Assembly (NCBI RefSeq): GCF_028453695.1
Contig: NC_135777.1
Span: forward strand, 12,265,714-12,329,713
Reading direction: 5' to 3'
Length of the DNA stretch: 64,000 bases
DNA from: Augochlora pura
Lineage: Eukaryota > Arthropoda > Insecta > Hymenoptera > Halictidae
Under the pieces are notes generated by a model. That model worked only from the letters and a program-made list of their open reading frames with translations, was not told the origin of the DNA and did not search any database. Position numbers and translations under genes: made by a program. Positions 62,216 to 64,000 of the stretch are shown piece by piece. Within the stretch, counting starts at the first letter, position 1. Every line of letters starts with the position of its first letter.

Positions 62216-62239
62216 AATTATTATTATTATTATTATTGC

Positions 62240-63929
62240 TATTGAACGATTAAATCGAATCTTGATTATGAACGAAATGGACCGGTAACAGCTAACGTGT
62301 GTAAATTGTGGAAAGTTCAATCGTAATATATTTACTTTAACAGCATTGCACTAAATCTGTTTATCTTTTTCGTTTTCTCATCAAATGCTGTATTTTAACT
62401 TTAAGAAGAAATATAGATCGTCGGAGAATAAAAAAGTAACGTGTTTTTACTATTTTTGTTTCACAAAAAAGAAAAATTTAAAGAATCTAAAGAATGCGTA
62501 GAGCACTCCCGATAATATTAAAGCATATTATACGAGACGAAATTCTGAACAACTTTTATCTCAACGATAATTTCCGTTCGATCTTAGTTTTCGAGATATA
62601 TGCAAAAATTGTTTGTATTAACGCATTCACTCCGCCTACATGTGTATTGTGGACGCGTTACGTCTACAAAGATTACCGCTCATGGCTAGACCTAGTCCAA
62701 ACCAATCAATTAATTGATATTTTATTTTAATGATTAAATGGTTCTTCTTAAAACACTGGAGAAAATAAAGAAAAGGGTGAAGCTAATGTAATAGGAATAG
62801 AATGGACATATAACTTTAGCTACCTTCTTTCAAATAACAAATGATAACATATCTTCTTATTTATCTCATGTATACTAATGAGCTTATTTATTTAGTTACA
62901 ACAATAGTATTAATTATTTATATTTTAACAAGATATGGTAGTGACAGGCGAAGGTGTAAAAAACGGTGAACAAAGCTATAAACTCCCAAAAATTAGTTTT
63001 CTTTATGAGTTTGATGTAATTCTGTTGTCACATAGAATACAATGAATTTTTTTTAAAGAGCTAAAAATTAATTGCAGACAAAATGACATTTTATATTGTT
63101 CGATTAGATATAATCACCCCTCTGAAATAATAATCAAGGGTGATCGAAAATATGTCAGTGATAGATTTAATTAAAATTAAATAATAATTGAGACAACAAT
63201 TATTACATTTACATTACATTACAATGTTTGCGCATATGTTGCTAACTATTTTATATAAAATATTCCTAACTATCTAACTATTCTTCTTCTCCAGAACTAT
63301 CGAGATTTATCAAACCACTCACTTATCAAAACTTACAGTTTTGCAAATATTAATGAGTAAGATGAGGAAAGGATTAGGTGGGCAGAAAGATCATAACATT
63401 ATAATGTACTCTTACGATAGATAAAAAAATGTCTCAGCATGCATTTACACCGATAAATAAAATTACAGCTGATAATTCATAGTTTTAGTATTTCAACGTC
63501 ATGCACACAGTACATTAACTTCTAAACAATCGGCAACTGAATTCGTATACTAATTTGAAAGTTGTTTCATCCGTAATTGAACATTTATATTCAAATATAA
63601 CACATAGTCATTACTAAATGCAGATCCAGGATTTTCTTACTTAACGCGCTTTAAGAGAAAAGTTATATTATCGAATTACCCACAAAAGCTTATCGTATTT
63701 GATTACCATTTACTGAAGGCAAGTAGTAATTAAACAATTTCTTTACGTTACATTTTGAATCTTTGAACTGAAATATTGAAAATATTTTTTTACGTCCTAT
63801 TTTTAGATACCTATATGTATACGCGTAATCTTATAATACATATAAATTGTTTAAAACAAAATCATGTATCAGATATTACTGCTTTTCAACATGAAAAGAC
63901 AAATTTGATCCATTACCGTTTTTACATTG
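62240..63929. other. AT-rich intergenic DNA to the window end
   Basis: No feature supported. The 78-codon frame at 62494-62730 is AT-biased and unrecognised. Confidence 0.4.
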
Positions 63930-64000
63930 TTATACTGGGTGTCCCAATATTTTTCTGCGAAATTTTACCAGTATATTCCACAAGTAGAAATAAGAAAAAA
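63930..64000 (+). repeat. 'GGTGTCCC' family start, cut by window end
   Basis: Begins ATACTGGGTGTCCCAATATT and runs to the window edge. Only the outer terminus is visible. Confidence 0.4.

Noticed and set aside
1..64000. CRISPR arrays, operons, bacterial signals
   Set aside because: Intron-containing gene, eukaryotic transposons and base composition show this is nuclear eukaryotic DNA; no spaced direct repeats of CRISPR type were seen.

Overview
This 64-kb window looks like eukaryotic, probably insect, nuclear DNA. It is AT-rich and intron-rich, full of decayed transposons, and broken by CpG-rich islands. The mobile-element mix (TTAA-target piggyBac-like MITEs, Tc1/mariner and hAT MITEs, a hAT transposase relic, LINE fragments, solo LTRs) fits an ant- or bee-like hymenopteran, but that placement is inference.

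Only one protein-coding gene can be reconstructed with confidence: NTAN1, protein N-terminal asparagine amidohydrolase of the Arg/N-degron pathway. It lies on the minus strand, with six coding exons between 20340 (start) and 8316 (stop). All five introns have GT/AG boundaries, and the spliced frame gives 310 residues, the same length as human NTAN1. A polyadenylation signal lies at 8176-8181. The gene spans about 12 kb because introns 1-3 hold transposon debris: a TTAA MITE (19351-19788), a 447-bp foldback element (12891-13337), hAT MITEs, a LINE 3' end with a duplicated tail (14286-15876) and a TTAA hairpin (16047-16108).

Layout: 1-4.2 kb is AT-rich, with a palindromic foldback of a 'GGTGTCCC' repeat family and a degenerate 43-bp tandem repeat. 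4.4-8.2 kb is CpG-rich DNA without recognisable genes. 8.15-20.7 kb is NTAN1. 21.9-22.25 kb is a solo LTR with a duplicated U3 block. 24.7-28.3 kb is a hAT transposase relic interrupted by two TTAA MITEs, a second solo LTR and a 51/52-bp minisatellite block. 28.3-42.7 kb is AT-rich with scattered MITEs. 42.8-44.2 kb is a CpG-rich island with a 300-bp degenerate pentamer tract. 44-57 kb is mainly AT-rich, with two LINE reverse-transcriptase relics, MITEs and a possible TATA/Inr promoter near 48.3 kb. 57.4-62.2 kb is largely CpG-rich and contains one splice-bounded candidate exon (57907-58018, minus). The end of the window carries another 'GGTGTCCC' repeat.

No operon, CRISPR array, rRNA or convincing tRNA was seen. 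Most open frames outside NTAN1 and the transposon relics look like chance. The most informative structure is the nested hAT locus, where a solo LTR with a perfect ATAT target duplication splits the transposase frame exactly. No clearly new biological system was identified.
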